A model generated the notes under the pieces. That model was given only the letters and a program-made list of their open reading frames with translations, ran no database searches and was not told where the DNA came from. Positions 9,420 through 18,864 of a stretch of DNA of 54,103 nt are shown here, piece by piece. The stretch is from the NCBI GenBank assembly GCA_949948715.1, contig CATLGW010000015.1:1-54103 (forward strand), written 5' to 3'. Position 1 is the first letter of the stretch. Each line of letters starts with the position of its first letter. Source of the DNA: an uncultured Lachnospiraceae bacterium (lineage in GTDB: Bacteria > Bacillota > Clostridia > Lachnospirales > Lachnospiraceae). The position numbers were made by a program, and so were the translations under genes.

Positions 9420-10034
9420 GTGGAAGAATTGCGCTTTATCGGAATCACAGGAGGCGTGGGCGCCGGAAAAAGCGAGCTTTTGAAATATATCGGCAGGCAT
9501 TACAAATGCGAGATTTATCTGGCGGATGAGGTGGCTCATCAGGTGAAAAGAGCGGGAACGCCCTGCTTTGAAGCGCTGCGGGAGCTGTTTGGAGAAAAGA
9601 TAGTGGGGGCGGACGGCGAGATTGACAGACGTATTATGGCGGAGCGTATGTTTGAGGACCCCCAAACGGTGGAAAAGGTCAATGCCATCATACATCCGGC
9701 GGTGAGGGAATATTTGTCGGAAAAGCTCTTAAAGGCCAGAGAAAATCCGCAGACAGAGCTGTTTTTCGTGGAGGCGGCGCTGCTGGTGGAGGCGGGCTAC
9801 GGCGGTATGGTGGATGAGATGTGGTATATCCATGCGGACAGCGGCCTTCGGGCGGACAGGCTGCGTCGGGCCAGAGGCTACAGCGGGGACAGGATTCGCA
9901 GGATTATGGACAGTCAGCTCACCGAGGCCGAGTTTCGGGCGGCCTGCAATTTTGTGATAGACAACGGCGGCTCCCTGGAGGATAGCTGCCGGCAAATAGA
10001 CGAGAAACTGGAGGCTTTTACATGGCAGGAGTGA
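9420..10034 (+). CDS. coaE: Dephospho-CoA kinase
   Basis: A 204-residue kinase that phosphorylates dephospho-CoA at the 3' ribose position, the last step of coenzyme A synthesis. The P-loop GGVGAGKSE starts near residue 10, the LADEVAH and HPAVREY motifs typical of the substrate lid follow, and the C-terminal NFVIDNGGS strand closes the fold. The start is a GTG at 9420 behind GAGGG, four bases upstream. Its last 13 bases overlap the start of the FtsA-like gene, indicating translational coupling. The order polA-coaE is common in Firmicutes. Confidence 0.95.
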   Translation: MEELRFIGITGGVGAGKSELLKYIGRHYKCEIYLADEVAHQVKRAGTPCFEALRELFGEKIVGADGEIDRRIMAERMFEDPQTVEKVNAIIHPAVREYLSEKLLKARENPQTELFFVEAALLVEAGYGGMVDEMWYIHADSGLRADRLRRARGYSGDRIRRIMDSQLTEAEFRAACNFVIDNGGSLEDSCRQIDEKLEAFTWQE

Positions 10035-12319
10035 GAGAGGGACAGGGACAGCTTGTGTTTGGTCTGGATATCGGCACGAGGAGCATTGTGGGGACCGTGG
10101 GTTATTTAAACGGAGGCAAGTTTCATGTGCTGGCCCAGCGCTCCAAGGAGCATGAGACCAGATCCATGATGGACGGCCAGATCCATGATATCGGCAAGGT
10201 GGGGACGGACATTGCCCAGGTTAAAAGACAGCTTGAGGAGGATGTGAACCGCAGTCTCACCGAGGTGTGTATCGCGGCGGCGGGCCGTGTGCTGCGCACG
10301 GTGACCACCCATGTGGAGGAGGTCTTTGAGGCGGAGCGGGAGGTTACGGACGAGGATATCTATTCCCTGTCCACCCTGGGCGTGGAGAGAGCCTACGAGG
10401 AATTCCAGAAGAGCAACGACACGGACATGAAATTTTACTGTGTGGGATACACCCCCATGCGCTATTATATGAACGGGTATCAGATCGGGAACCTGGCGGG
10501 ACACAAGGCGAAGACTGTCGCCGCGGACCTCATAGCTACCTTTCTGCCGGACGACGTGGTGGACGGGCTGTACAAATCCGTGGAGCTGGCGGGGCTGCAC
10601 GTGGCCAATCTGACCCTGGAGCCCATAGCGGCTATCCAGGTGGCCATACCGGAGAAGTTTCGTATGCTGAATATGGCTTTGGTGGATGTGGGTGCGGGCA
10701 CCAGCGATATTTCCATTACCAAGGAGGGAGCCATCACCGCCTACGGAATGATTCCGGTGGCGGGAGATTCCCTGACGGAGATTATCGTGCAGCATTGTCT
10801 GGTGGACTTTGAGACGGCGGAGCGCATCAAGAGAAACGTGGGACGGATGGATGTCATTGAGTATCAGGATATCATGGGACTGACCCAGACCATCACCGGC
10901 AGGGAGGTCATGGAAATCCTGGACGAGGCGGTGAACGGCATGGCACGGATGGTGGCGGACTGTATCCGTGAGTTAAACGGCGACAAGGCGGTCAGCGCGG
11001 TCTTTGTGGTGGGGGGAGGAGGCATGATTCCCACCTACACGGAGAAGCTGGCGGAGGAGCTTGGAATTTTGAAGGAGCGTGTGGCCATCAGAGGACAGGA
11101 GGTCATGCAGAGCATTGTCTTTGAACTGGACAATGCCAGAAAGGATGCCATGATGGTGACGCCCATCGGCATCTGCCTGAGTTATTTTGAGCAGAGCAAC
11201 AACTTTATCTTTGTGGAATTTAACGGGGACAGGCTGAAGCTTTATGACAACGGCAGACTGTCCGTGGCGGATGCGGCCATGCAGTTTGCTTTTCCCAACG
11301 AGGATTTGTTCCCCAAGCGGGGCACGCCTTTGACATTCACGGTCAACGGCCGGGCCAGGATGGTGCGGGGAACCCAGGGGGAGGCCTCTGTGATACGGCT
11401 GAACGGAGATGTGGCGGATATGTATGCCCAGATTCACAGCGGAGACCGGATCGAGGTGATTCCCTCCACGGCGGGGGAGCCTGCCGTCCTGGAGCTGGGG
11501 AAGCTTCCGGAGCTCTCGGAGCGTTTACATATCTTTGTCAACGGCAACAAAATCGATCTGCCCAAGACGGCGGAGGTGAACGGGCGGACAGAGAACGAAT
11601 ATTATCGGATAAACGACGGCGACAATATTATGGTGCACAATTTCTATACCGTCCGAGAGGTGGCCGCCATTTTGGATGTGCCCCTGGCGGGGGAGATTTT
11701 GGTCAACGACATATCCGCCAGAGAGGACACCAGAGTCTATGAGAACTTTACCCTGAGCTTCAGCCTGGAGGGCGGAGAAATCAGCTACGCGGATCTGCCC
11801 GAGGCGGAGGAGGGGGATGTGATCCGGCACAGGACCGAGGACAGGGAGCCCGTCGGGGGCTCGGCGGCTTTGGGGGAGATTCACTCCTCCGAGGGAGCGG
11901 CGGGGAGTCCGGCGCAAAAACCGGGCAGGGAGGCAGCAGCTTCGGGGACTGCCCAGTCCCCCGCAGACGTAGGGGTGTCGCAGGGAATGTCCCGGGGGTT
12001 AGAGGCGGCCTCGGTCCCGGGAACAGCCCAGGGCCACCCCGCCCAGGCGCCCGGAGAAGACGGGGGAGGCCCACAGGCATCCGCCGGCGAAGCCGCCGCC
12101 ATGCCAAAGGTCATCGCGCCCCTTACGGTGACGGTGAACAATGCTTTTGTCACCATGAAGGGGAAGGTGAACTATGTGTTTGTGGATGTGTTCGACTATA
12201 TTTCCTTTGATCTGTCGGCCTCCGCGGGCAGGAGCATCGTCACGAATATAAACGGCCGCCCGGCGGAATACATGGAGGAGCTCCACGCCGGGGATGTGAT
12301 AGACATCTATTGGAAATAA
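10022..12319 (+). CDS. FtsA-like actin-fold ATPase with Ala/Gly/Pro-rich linker and extra C-terminal domain
   Basis: A 765-residue protein whose first 390 residues are an FtsA/PilM-type actin fold: phosphate-1 loop FGLDIGTRSI at about 14, connect and phosphate-2 VDVGAGTSDIS near 223, and adenosine motif VVGGGGMIP near 328. Family role: membrane-associated scaffold in division or in assembling an envelope machine. Two beta-rich segments follow (about 390-600), then a low-complexity Ala/Gly/Pro/Ser linker (about 610-700), then a compact C-terminal domain of about 65 residues. No FtsA-type amphipathic C-terminal helix is evident, so it is not ordinary FtsA. It overlaps coaE by 13 bases and precedes the WalJ-type hydrolase by 30. 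Confidence 0.8.
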   Translation: MAGVREGQGQLVFGLDIGTRSIVGTVGYLNGGKFHVLAQRSKEHETRSMMDGQIHDIGKVGTDIAQVKRQLEEDVNRSLTEVCIAAAGRVLRTVTTHVEEVFEAEREVTDEDIYSLSTLGVERAYEEFQKSNDTDMKFYCVGYTPMRYYMNGYQIGNLAGHKAKTVAADLIATFLPDDVVDGLYKSVELAGLHVANLTLEPIAAIQVAIPEKFRMLNMALVDVGAGTSDISITKEGAITAYGMIPVAGDSLTEIIVQHCLVDFETAERIKRNVGRMDVIEYQDIMGLTQTITGREVMEILDEAVNGMARMVADCIRELNGDKAVSAVFVVGGGGMIPTYTEKLAEELGILKERVAIRGQEVMQSIVFELDNARKDAMMVTPIGICLSYFEQSNNFIFVEFNGDRLKLYDNGRLSVADAAMQFAFPNEDLFPKRGTPLTFTVNGRARMVRGTQGEASVIRLNGDVADMYAQIHSGDRIEVIPSTAGEPAVLELGKLPELSERLHIFVNGNKIDLPKTAEVNGRTENEYYRINDGDNIMVHNFYTVREVAAILDVPLAGEILVNDISAREDTRVYENFTLSFSLEGGEISYADLPEAEEGDVIRHRTEDREPVGGSAALGEIHSSEGAAGSPAQKPGREAAASGTAQSPADVGVSQGMSRGLEAASVPGTAQGHPAQAPGEDGGGPQASAGEAAAMPKVIAPLTVTVNNAFVTMKGKVNYVFVDVFDYISFDLSASAGRSIVTNINGRPAEYMEELHAGDVIDIYWK

Positions 12320-12349
12320 AAATATAACGAAAAAGGTTTGGGACTACTT

Positions 12350-13147
12350 ATGAGATTATGCAGTATTGCCAGCGGCAGCAGCGGCAATTGTATTTATGTG
12401 GGATCGGAGGCCACACATCTTTTGGTGGACGCGGGTATCAGCGGCAGGAGAGTGGAGAGCGGCCTGAATGATCTGGGACTTACCGGCAGGGATTTGGACG
12501 GCGTGCTAATCACCCACGAGCACGCGGACCATATAAGCGGCCTGGGGGTATTGGCCAGAAAATATCATGTACCCGTCTTCGCCACCCGGGGAACCATAGA
12601 CGCCATGCTAAGGACGGGAAGCCTGGGGAAGCTGGATGCCTCTCTGTTTCAGGAGGTAAGGGAGGACGAGAAGTTCACACTGAAGGATTTGACGGTGAAT
12701 CCCATGCATATCTCCCACGACGCAGCCCAGCCGGTGGCGTACCGGATCGCCTACGGGGACAAGCGAGTGGGCGTATGCACGGACCTGGGGGTGTATGACG
12801 ATTACACGGTGGAAAGCCTGCGGGGGATGGATGTGCTCTTTGTGGAGGCGAATCATGATGTGAATATGCTGCAGGTGGGCCCCTATCCCTACTATCTGAA
12901 GCAGCGCATCCTGGGGGACAGGGGACATCTGTCCAATGAAAACTCGGGAAGACTTTTGAGCAGGCTGCTTCACGATAAGCTGCAGACTATCATACTGGGG
13001 CATCTGAGTAAGGAGAACAATCTGCCGGAGCTGGCCTATGAGACCATCCGGATGGAGCTCACTATGGGAGAGAACCCTTACAGGGCGGAGGATTTCCGGC
13101 TGATGGTAGCGAGACGAAGCGAGCTGTCGCCGGTGGTGAGTATATAG
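12350..13147 (+). CDS. Metallo-beta-lactamase-fold hydrolase, YycJ/WalJ type
   Basis: A 265-residue MBL-fold protein opening with MRLCSIASGSSGN, the signature start of the YycJ/WalJ family, and carrying the metal-binding THEHADHISG. The family is implicated in DNA 5'-exonuclease activity and in coordinating envelope growth with replication. ATG at 12350 is chosen: GGGA precedes it by six bases, while an in-frame TTG at 12338 has no usable spacing. In many Firmicutes this gene sits with the walRK two-component genes; here it follows an FtsA-like ATPase instead. Substrate not determinable from sequence. Confidence 0.9.
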   Translation: MRLCSIASGSSGNCIYVGSEATHLLVDAGISGRRVESGLNDLGLTGRDLDGVLITHEHADHISGLGVLARKYHVPVFATRGTIDAMLRTGSLGKLDASLFQEVREDEKFTLKDLTVNPMHISHDAAQPVAYRIAYGDKRVGVCTDLGVYDDYTVESLRGMDVLFVEANHDVNMLQVGPYPYYLKQRILGDRGHLSNENSGRLLSRLLHDKLQTIILGHLSKENNLPELAYETIRMELTMGENPYRAEDFRLMVARRSELSPVVSI

Positions 13148-13184
13148 AGAAAACGAGGGAAAGAGAGCAGGAAAGGCGGAGATT

Positions 13185-13457
13185 ATGAAAAAGACAATTA
13201 TTACAGTGGTGGGGAAGGATACCGTGGGCATTATCGCAAGAGTGTGCACCTACCTGGCCGGGAACGGAATCAATATTCTGGATATTTCCCAGACCATCGT
13301 ACAGGGTTATTTTAACATGATGATGATCGTGGACACCAACCCCACGGACAAGAACTTTGGGGATATGGCGGACGAGCTGGGCCGGCTGGGAGAGGAGATC
13401 GGCGTGGTGATCAAATGCCAGAAGGAAGAAATTTTCGACCAGATGCACAGAATATAA
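13185..13457 (+). CDS. ACT domain protein (UPF0237)
   Basis: A 90-residue stand-alone ACT domain, with the beta-alpha-beta start VVGKDTVGIIARVCTYLA and the second strand GYFNMMMIVD. Such proteins act as small-molecule (often amino-acid) sensors or partner subunits. It sits 12 bases before the UPF0210 gene, an almost invariant pairing in Firmicutes, which suggests that the two proteins work together. Clear ribosome binding site (GGCGGAG) before the ATG. Confidence 0.92.
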   Translation: MKKTIITVVGKDTVGIIARVCTYLAGNGINILDISQTIVQGYFNMMMIVDTNPTDKNFGDMADELGRLGEEIGVVIKCQKEEIFDQMHRI

Positions 13458-13469
13458 CGAGGTATGCCG

Positions 13470-14834
13470 ATGATTAATCTATATGAAGTGACTGAGACTA
13501 ACAATATGATAGAAAAGGAAAATCTGGATGTGCGCACCATCACCCTGGGAATCAGCCTGATGGACTGCGTGGACTCCGATTTAAACCGCCTTAACGATAA
13601 GATCTATCAGAAGATTTACGAGGCGGCGAAGGATCTGGTGAAGACCGGGGAGGAGATAGCCAGAGAGTTCGGAATCCCCATTGTGAACAAGCGGATTTCC
13701 GTGACGCCCATCGCCCTGGTGGGGGGAGCCGCCTGCAGGAGCGAGGAGGATTTTGTCAGTATTGCCCGGACCTTAGACCGGGTGGCCCACGAGGTGGGGG
13801 TCAATTTCCTGGGAGGGTACTCCGCTTTGGTGAGTAAGGGCATGACCGCGGCGGACGAGCTTTTGATCCGTTCCATTCCCCAAGCGTTGGCCGCCACGGA
13901 ACGGGTCTGCAGCTCCGTAAACGTAGGCTCCACCAGGACGGGCATCAACATGGACGCGGTGAAGCTCATGGGGGAGGTAATTCTGCAGACGGCGGAGCAC
14001 ACAAGGGAAGCGGATTCCCTGGGCTGCGCCAAGCTGGTGGTTTTCTGCAACGCGCCGGACGACAATCCCTTTATGGCAGGGGCTTTCCACGGCGTCACCG
14101 AGGCGGACAGGGTGATCAATGTGGGGGTCAGTGGCCCCGGCGTGGTGAAGACCGCCTTGGAGAAGGTGCGGGGGGAGAGCTTTGAGGTGCTGTGCGAGAC
14201 CATCAAGAAGACTGCCTTTAAGGTCACCAGGGTGGGACAGCTTGTGGCGAAGGAAGCCTCCAAGCTTTTGGGAGTGCCCTTCGGCATTGTGGATTTGTCC
14301 CTGGCCCCCACGCCTGCCATCGGTGACAGCGTGGCGGACATTCTCTGCGAGATCGGTCTGGAATACGCGGGGGCTCCCGGAACCACGGCCGCTCTGGCGC
14401 TTTTAAACGATCAGGTGAAGAAGGGCGGCGTGATGGCTTCCTCCTATGTGGGAGGACTGAGCGGGGCGTTTATCCCGGTCAGCGAGGATCAGGGAATGAT
14501 CGACGCGGTGACCGCAGGCGCCCTTTCCCTGGAGAAGCTGGAGGCTATGACCTGTGTGTGTTCCGTGGGTTTGGATATGATCGCCATCCCCGGAGACACA
14601 AAGGCCACGACAATCTCGGGCATCATTGCGGACGAGATGGCCATCGGCATGGTGAATCAGAAAACAACGGCGGTGCGGGTGATTCCCGTGATCGGAAAGG
14701 GAGTGGGGGAGAGCGTGGAATTCGGAGGCCTGCTGGGACACGCGCCCATCATGCAGGTGAATCCCTTCTCCTGTGACGCTTTCATTAACAGGGGCGGCAG
14801 GATACCGGCTCCCATTCACAGCTTCAAAAATTGA
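13470..14834 (+). CDS. UPF0210 / DUF711 (PFL-like) family protein
   Basis: A 454-residue protein of the UPF0210 family, distantly related to the glycyl-radical (pyruvate formate-lyase) fold. Function unproven. Recognisable blocks are [13 protein letters not shown] near the start, [18 protein letters not shown], and the C-terminal [14 protein letters not shown]. No C-terminal glycyl-radical RVxGY motif is seen, so radical chemistry is unlikely. ATG at 13470 is preferred over ATG at 13464 because GAGG lies seven bases from the former and only one from the latter. Paired with the ACT protein just upstream, which may regulate it. Confidence 0.9.
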   Translation: MINLYEVTETNNMIEKENLDVRTITLGISLMDCVDSDLNRLNDKIYQKIYEAAKDLVKTGEEIAREFGIPIVNKRISVTPIALVGGAACRSEEDFVSIARTLDRVAHEVGVNFLGGYSALVSKGMTAADELLIRSIPQALAATERVCSSVNVGSTRTGINMDAVKLMGEVILQTAEHTREADSLGCAKLVVFCNAPDDNPFMAGAFHGVTEADRVINVGVSGPGVVKTALEKVRGESFEVLCETIKKTAFKVTRVGQLVAKEASKLLGVPFGIVDLSLAPTPAIGDSVADILCEIGLEYAGAPGTTAALALLNDQVKKGGVMASSYVGGLSGAFIPVSEDQGMIDAVTAGALSLEKLEAMTCVCSVGLDMIAIPGDTKATTISGIIADEMAIGMVNQKTTAVRVIPVIGKGVGESVEFGGLLGHAPIMQVNPFSCDAFINRGGRIPAPIHSFKN

Positions 14835-14850
14835 CGGGCAGAGAGGGCTG

Positions 14851-14901
14851 CAAAAAAGCGGCGCCGCTCCGCGGGTGTGTAATCATCCCTGGAGCAGCGC
14901 C
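14851..14901 (-). terminator. Intrinsic terminator of tmcAL
   Basis: An 11-bp stem with one mismatch (14860-14870 with 14891-14901). Read on the minus strand it ends in a run of six T (the A-run at 14852-14857), so it terminates the minus-strand tmcAL. It may also slow transcription from the convergent UPF0210 gene. Confidence 0.75.
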
Positions 14902-14918
14902 GTCTTTGATGGATTCCT

Positions 14919-16157
14919 TTATTCCAAAATAACAAGGGGCATACTGCATTCACTGTTCATGGGGCAGCGGGTCTTGATGGACATGGTGCTGTAATAGAGC
15001 TCATTTATGCACAGCTCCTCCTGCAGCACGGATTTTGCGTTGGCGTACAGGGTCTTCTCCGCGTCGGGCAGCTTGGTGACCAGAGGGATGGAGGAGTTCT
15101 CCTTGATGGCGCTCATAAGGGGCGTTGCGCTCTTTCGGAAGCCCAGAACCCGCGCGTAGGGGATATAGTCCATGGTCTTGTAGTGCTTCAGCCTGTCCTT
15201 TCGGATATTCAATAAAATATGTAAAAGACAGCGGCTTATGCGCACATAGGTCATATCCTTGGTCTTCAGCAGATCGCAAAATCCCCGGTAGCTTTCAAAT
15301 TGATACAGATTATTGCAAATCCGGTCGGACAGGGCATCCGAGACGTCCAGATACTGTGTGAAGCCGTCCTCCCGCTCCGCCAAAAGCTTGTGGTGCAGGA
15401 TGTTGGAGAGATCGTCATTGTCCAGATAACGGTCTTCCCGGATGGCCTGGCTCATGACCTGATAGGCGCTCTCGGGCATCTGCTTTCGGAGGAAATCCGC
15501 ATCCTGCTTGGAGAAGATGGCCTGTCGGATTGCCAGAGCGGAGCTCTGGTTGATACCCATGCGCTTGTCACGGTAATCCGAGCCCACCCGGGGCGTGGTG
15601 TCCGGGATAATGGAGCTGTCCCGGCGCAGCATACATTTTAAGTACTCGATGCCCAGAATATTGTTGGACTTGGAGAGGATATCCTTGTAGGCGCTTAAAG
15701 CAGGAGCGCAGCGCAGGAGGGCTTCGGTCCTGGCTATGGGATAGGTGTAGCCCTGGCGCATGAAATTCTGCAGGGACTGCTTGAAATCCTCCGGTTCATC
15801 CAGCAGGATTCGAGCGATCTGAGCCAGAACCTCCGTCTCGCCGCACTCGCTTCCAAAGCACAGATGGGTCACTACCCCCAGCTTGTCCAGAAGCGTCACG
15901 GCCCCGGTGGCAAAATATTCGGCGCTGGAGGTGGAGTAGTACGTGGGCAGTTCCAGCACCAGATCCGCGCCGCAGGATAATGCCATTCTGGCGCGGTCAA
16001 ATTTGTCCAGAAGGGCAGGCGCTCCCCGCTGCACGAAATTGCCGCTCATTACAATCACCGTATAGTCCGCCCCGTTCCGCGCCCGGGCGGATTCCATATG
16101 GTATTGATGTCCGTTGTGAAATGGATTGTATTCTGCAATGATGCCGTTGACGTTCAT
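14919..16157 (-). CDS. tmcAL: tRNA(Met) cytidine acetate ligase
   Basis: A 412-residue enzyme of the nucleotidyltransferase superfamily that in Firmicutes uses acetate and ATP to form N4-acetylcytidine at the wobble base of elongator tRNA-Met. The N-terminus has the HxGH nucleotide-binding site (EYNPFHNGHQYH) and the block MSGNFVQRGAPALLDK that defines the family. It is divergent from pta-ackA. The pairing with acetate metabolism is suggestive because the enzyme consumes free acetate, but the linkage is only positional evidence. Confidence 0.92.
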   Translation of the reverse strand: MNVNGIIAEYNPFHNGHQYHMESARARNGADYTVIVMSGNFVQRGAPALLDKFDRARMALSCGADLVLELPTYYSTSSAEYFATGAVTLLDKLGVVTHLCFGSECGETEVLAQIARILLDEPEDFKQSLQNFMRQGYTYPIARTEALLRCAPALSAYKDILSKSNNILGIEYLKCMLRRDSSIIPDTTPRVGSDYRDKRMGINQSSALAIRQAIFSKQDADFLRKQMPESAYQVMSQAIREDRYLDNDDLSNILHHKLLAEREDGFTQYLDVSDALSDRICNNLYQFESYRGFCDLLKTKDMTYVRISRCLLHILLNIRKDRLKHYKTMDYIPYARVLGFRKSATPLMSAIKENSSIPLVTKLPDAEKTLYANAKSVLQEELCINELYYSTMSIKTRCPMNSECSMPLVILE

Positions 16158-16267
16158 TGACAGCCCTCCTTCCTTTTGGTCCGTTCGGATGCCGAAAACA
16201 GGCGGTATCCGGCCTTTCGCAGTGGAAGAAGCTGTGGAAAAAATATACAGTGAAAGAATATTTTGCC

Positions 16268-16296
16268 TTGTTTCTTCCCTTTGTATTTAGTATAAT
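16268..16296 (+). promoter_or_regulatory. Sigma-A-type promoter for pta-ackA
   Basis: TTGTTT (16268-16273), a 17-base spacer and a perfect TATAAT (16291-16296), 84 bases before the pta start. Confidence 0.65.
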
Positions 16297-16379
16297 ATAA
16301 ATATCTCCGTTTGTTAAGTAAAAATTTAGCAAACGACATAAGATGTGAAGCGGTGAAACCGTCGGAAAGGAGAAGGAGT

Positions 16380-17381
16380 ATGTCATATATTGATTTGATT
16401 AAGGAGAGAGCGAGGCTCGACAGGAAAACGATCGTGCTGCCGGAATCAAATGACAAGAGGACGCTGCTGGCAGCGGCAAAGCTGATGGAGGAGGGCATCG
16501 CCGACATCATCATGGTGGGGGATGAGGAGAAGATCATGGACGGTGCCGGCTGGCTGGAGGTGGATCTGACCGGTGTGACTGTCATCAATCCCAAGACGAC
16601 ACCCAAATTGGACGATTACGTAAATTTATTATATGAGACCAGAAAGGCCAAGGGTATGACGGAGGAGAAGGCCAGGGAGATTCTTCTGAGCGATAACCTC
16701 ACCTTCGGCATTGTGATGGTCAAGGCAAACGATGCGGACGGCATGGTTGCCGGTGCGTGTCATTCCACTGCGGACACACTGCGTCCCGCGCTGCAGATTT
16801 TGAAGACCGCCCCCGGAGTCAAGCTGGTTTCCGCATTTTTTGTTATGGACACGCAGTTTAAGGAGATGGGGGAGAACGGGGCGTTCATCTTCGCTGACTG
16901 CGGCCTGAACCAGAATCCTACGGCGGAGGAGCTGGCGGCCATTGCGGATTCCTCCTCCAGAAGTTTTAAATCCCTGGTGGGGCCCAAGCCCGTTATCGCC
17001 ATGTTAAGCCATTCCACCAAGGGCAGCGCAAAGCATGAAATGGTGGACAAGGTGGTGGAGGCCACCCGGATCGCAAAGGAGCAGTATCCGCATCTGGTGT
17101 TGGACGGCGAGCTTCAGCTTGACGCCGCGCTGGTGCCCAGCGTTATGAAATCCAAGGCTCCCGGAAGTCCTGTGGGCGGCAGAGCCAATATTTTGATTTT
17201 CCCCAATCTGGATGCCGGCAACATCGGCTATAAGCTGGTGCAGAGACTGGGAGGAGCGGAGGCCTACGGCCCCATGCTGCAGGGAATTGCAAAGCCTGTG
17301 AACGATCTTTCCAGAGGCTGCTCCTGGGAGGATATCGTGGGCGTGGTGGCCCTCACGGCGGTGCAGGCACAGCTCGTATAG
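16380..17381 (+). CDS. pta: Phosphate acetyltransferase
   Basis: A 333-residue phosphotransacetylase converting acetyl-CoA and phosphate to acetyl phosphate, the first step of acetate-producing ATP synthesis. Full single-domain length. Family blocks include the N-terminal RKTIVLPES, the central GMVAGACHSTADTLRP, and the C-terminal GGRANILIFPNLDAGNIGYK. ATG at 16380 is used because it follows AAGGAGAAGGAG; an upstream in-frame ATG at 16311 would start inside the promoter region. ackA follows after 82 bases, giving the complete acetate pathway. Confidence 0.97.
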   Translation: MSYIDLIKERARLDRKTIVLPESNDKRTLLAAAKLMEEGIADIIMVGDEEKIMDGAGWLEVDLTGVTVINPKTTPKLDDYVNLLYETRKAKGMTEEKAREILLSDNLTFGIVMVKANDADGMVAGACHSTADTLRPALQILKTAPGVKLVSAFFVMDTQFKEMGENGAFIFADCGLNQNPTAEELAAIADSSSRSFKSLVGPKPVIAMLSHSTKGSAKHEMVDKVVEATRIAKEQYPHLVLDGELQLDAALVPSVMKSKAPGSPVGGRANILIFPNLDAGNIGYKLVQRLGGAEAYGPMLQGIAKPVNDLSRGCSWEDIVGVVALTAVQAQLV

Positions 17382-17463
17382 CGCGATGAGAACTTCCAGG
17401 GTTGTCCCCCTTCGGGATGGGACGGCGGGAAGAAGCAAATAAATTTGAAAGGACGATAAGCCA

Positions 17464-18657
17464 ATGAACATTTTAATCATCAACTGCGGAAGCTCTTCTC
17501 TGAAATTCCAGCTCATCAATTCCGACTCCGAGCAGTGCATCGCAAAGGGGCTCTGCGAGCGGATCGGCATCGAGGGGAGCCAGATTTCCTACACCCCCCA
17601 GGGCGGGGAGAAGGAAGTTACGGTGACTCCCATGCCGGACCACAAGGAGGCCATTCGCCTGGTGCTGGACGCTCTGACCAATCCCAAAACCGGCGTGGTA
17701 AAGAGTCTGGATGAGATCGGCGCGGTGGGACACCGTGTGGTGCACGGCGGCGAGAAGTTTGCGGCCTCCACTTTGATCACGGACGAGGTGATGAAGACCG
17801 TGGAGGAGTGCAATGACCTGGCTCCCCTCCACAATCCGGCGAATCTGATCGGTATCAACGCCTGCAAGGCTCTGATGCCCAACACTCCCATGGTGGGTGT
17901 GTTTGACACCGCGTTCCATCAGACCATGCCCGAGGAGGCGTATATGTACGGTCTTCCCTACGAGTACTATCAGAAGTACAAGATCAGGAGATACGGCTTC
18001 CACGGAACCAGCCATTCCTTCGTGTCCAGGAAGGCGGCGGAGGATCTGGGGAAGAATTACGAGGACCTGAAAATCATTGTCTGCCATCTGGGGAACGGGG
18101 CCAGCATTTCCGCGGTAAAGAACGGTAAATGCGTGGACACCTCCATGGGGCTTACCCCTCTGGAAGGCCTGATCATGGGCACCCGCTCCGGGGACATCGA
18201 TCCCGCCATCATTGAGTTTATCGCCCACAAGGAGGGCAAGAGCATCGACGAGATCATGACTGTGCTGAACAAGAAATCCGGCGTCCAGGGTCTGTCCGAC
18301 AATCTCTCCTCCGATTTCCGCGATCTGGAGGCGGAGCATGACAAGGGCAACGTAAACGCCACCCGCACGCTGAAGACCTACTGCTACAGGGTGGCCAAGT
18401 ACATCGGTTCCTATGTGGCGGCCATGAACGGCGTGGATGTGATCTGCTTCACCGCCGGCGTGGGAGAGAATGCGGCCCTTGTCAGAACCTGGGTGTGCGA
18501 GTATCTGGGATATCTGGGTGTTACTTTGGACCAGGAGGCCAACCAAAAGAGGGGTGAGGACATCGTGATCACCACTCCCGACAGCAGGACCACCGTCATG
18601 GTGATTCCCACCAACGAGGAGTTGGCTATCGCCAGAGAGACGGTGCGGCTGGTGTAG
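17464..18657 (+). CDS. ackA: Acetate kinase
   Basis: A 397-residue ASKHA-fold kinase that makes acetate and ATP from acetyl phosphate. Family blocks present: the opening ILIINCGSSSLKFQL, the substrate motif VGHRVVHGGE, GVFDTAFHQTMP, and the adenosine motif FTAGVGENA. AAAGGA precedes the ATG. Last gene of the pta-ackA unit, followed by a clear terminator at 18717-18750. Confidence 0.98.
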   Translation: MNILIINCGSSSLKFQLINSDSEQCIAKGLCERIGIEGSQISYTPQGGEKEVTVTPMPDHKEAIRLVLDALTNPKTGVVKSLDEIGAVGHRVVHGGEKFAASTLITDEVMKTVEECNDLAPLHNPANLIGINACKALMPNTPMVGVFDTAFHQTMPEEAYMYGLPYEYYQKYKIRRYGFHGTSHSFVSRKAAEDLGKNYEDLKIIVCHLGNGASISAVKNGKCVDTSMGLTPLEGLIMGTRSGDIDPAIIEFIAHKEGKSIDEIMTVLNKKSGVQGLSDNLSSDFRDLEAEHDKGNVNATRTLKTYCYRVAKYIGSYVAAMNGVDVICFTAGVGENAALVRTWVCEYLGYLGVTLDQEANQKRGEDIVITTPDSRTTVMVIPTNEELAIARETVRLV

Positions 18658-18716
18658 GAGAACTGTCCTCCCATCCCGGTAAAGGAGGATTAAAAGAGGG
18701 ATATCATATCAGAAAA

Positions 18717-18750
18717 AGGGTGTGGGGCCTGCGGGCCTCATGCCTTTTTG
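18717..18750 (+). terminator. Intrinsic terminator after ackA
   Basis: GC-rich stem with several G-T pairs around a short loop, ending in TTTTT (18745-18749), about 60 bases after the ackA stop. Confidence 0.7.
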
Positions 18751-18800
18751 TGTGGGCGGGTTTTTGCTGCATCACTTTTGCATCATCTTTCGGAAAGGTA

Positions 18801-18829
18801 TTGAGAAGAAAATGTGAAAATGTTATACT
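18801..18829 (+). promoter_or_regulatory. Sigma-A-type promoter of the secreted-protein/two-component operon
   Basis: TTGAGA (18801-18806), 17-base spacer, TATACT (18824-18829), 35 bases before the TTG start of the first gene. Confidence 0.7.
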
Positions 18830-18864
18830 CTTAGCAGATTGTAAGCGGACGAGGAGGTGATACC

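Noticed and set aside
7844..9448. A 534-residue open frame on the minus strand across polA
   Set aside because: It is antisense to the conserved polymerase domain of polA, has no recognisable domain, and arises from third-position GC bias. The same holds for the long antisense frames over ackA, pta, the ALDH/ADH pair and the FtsA-like gene.
16311..16379. Upstream in-frame extension of pta
   Set aside because: It would start only 15 bases after the -10 element and lacks a ribosome binding site, whereas ATG 16380 follows a strong one and gives the standard Pta length.
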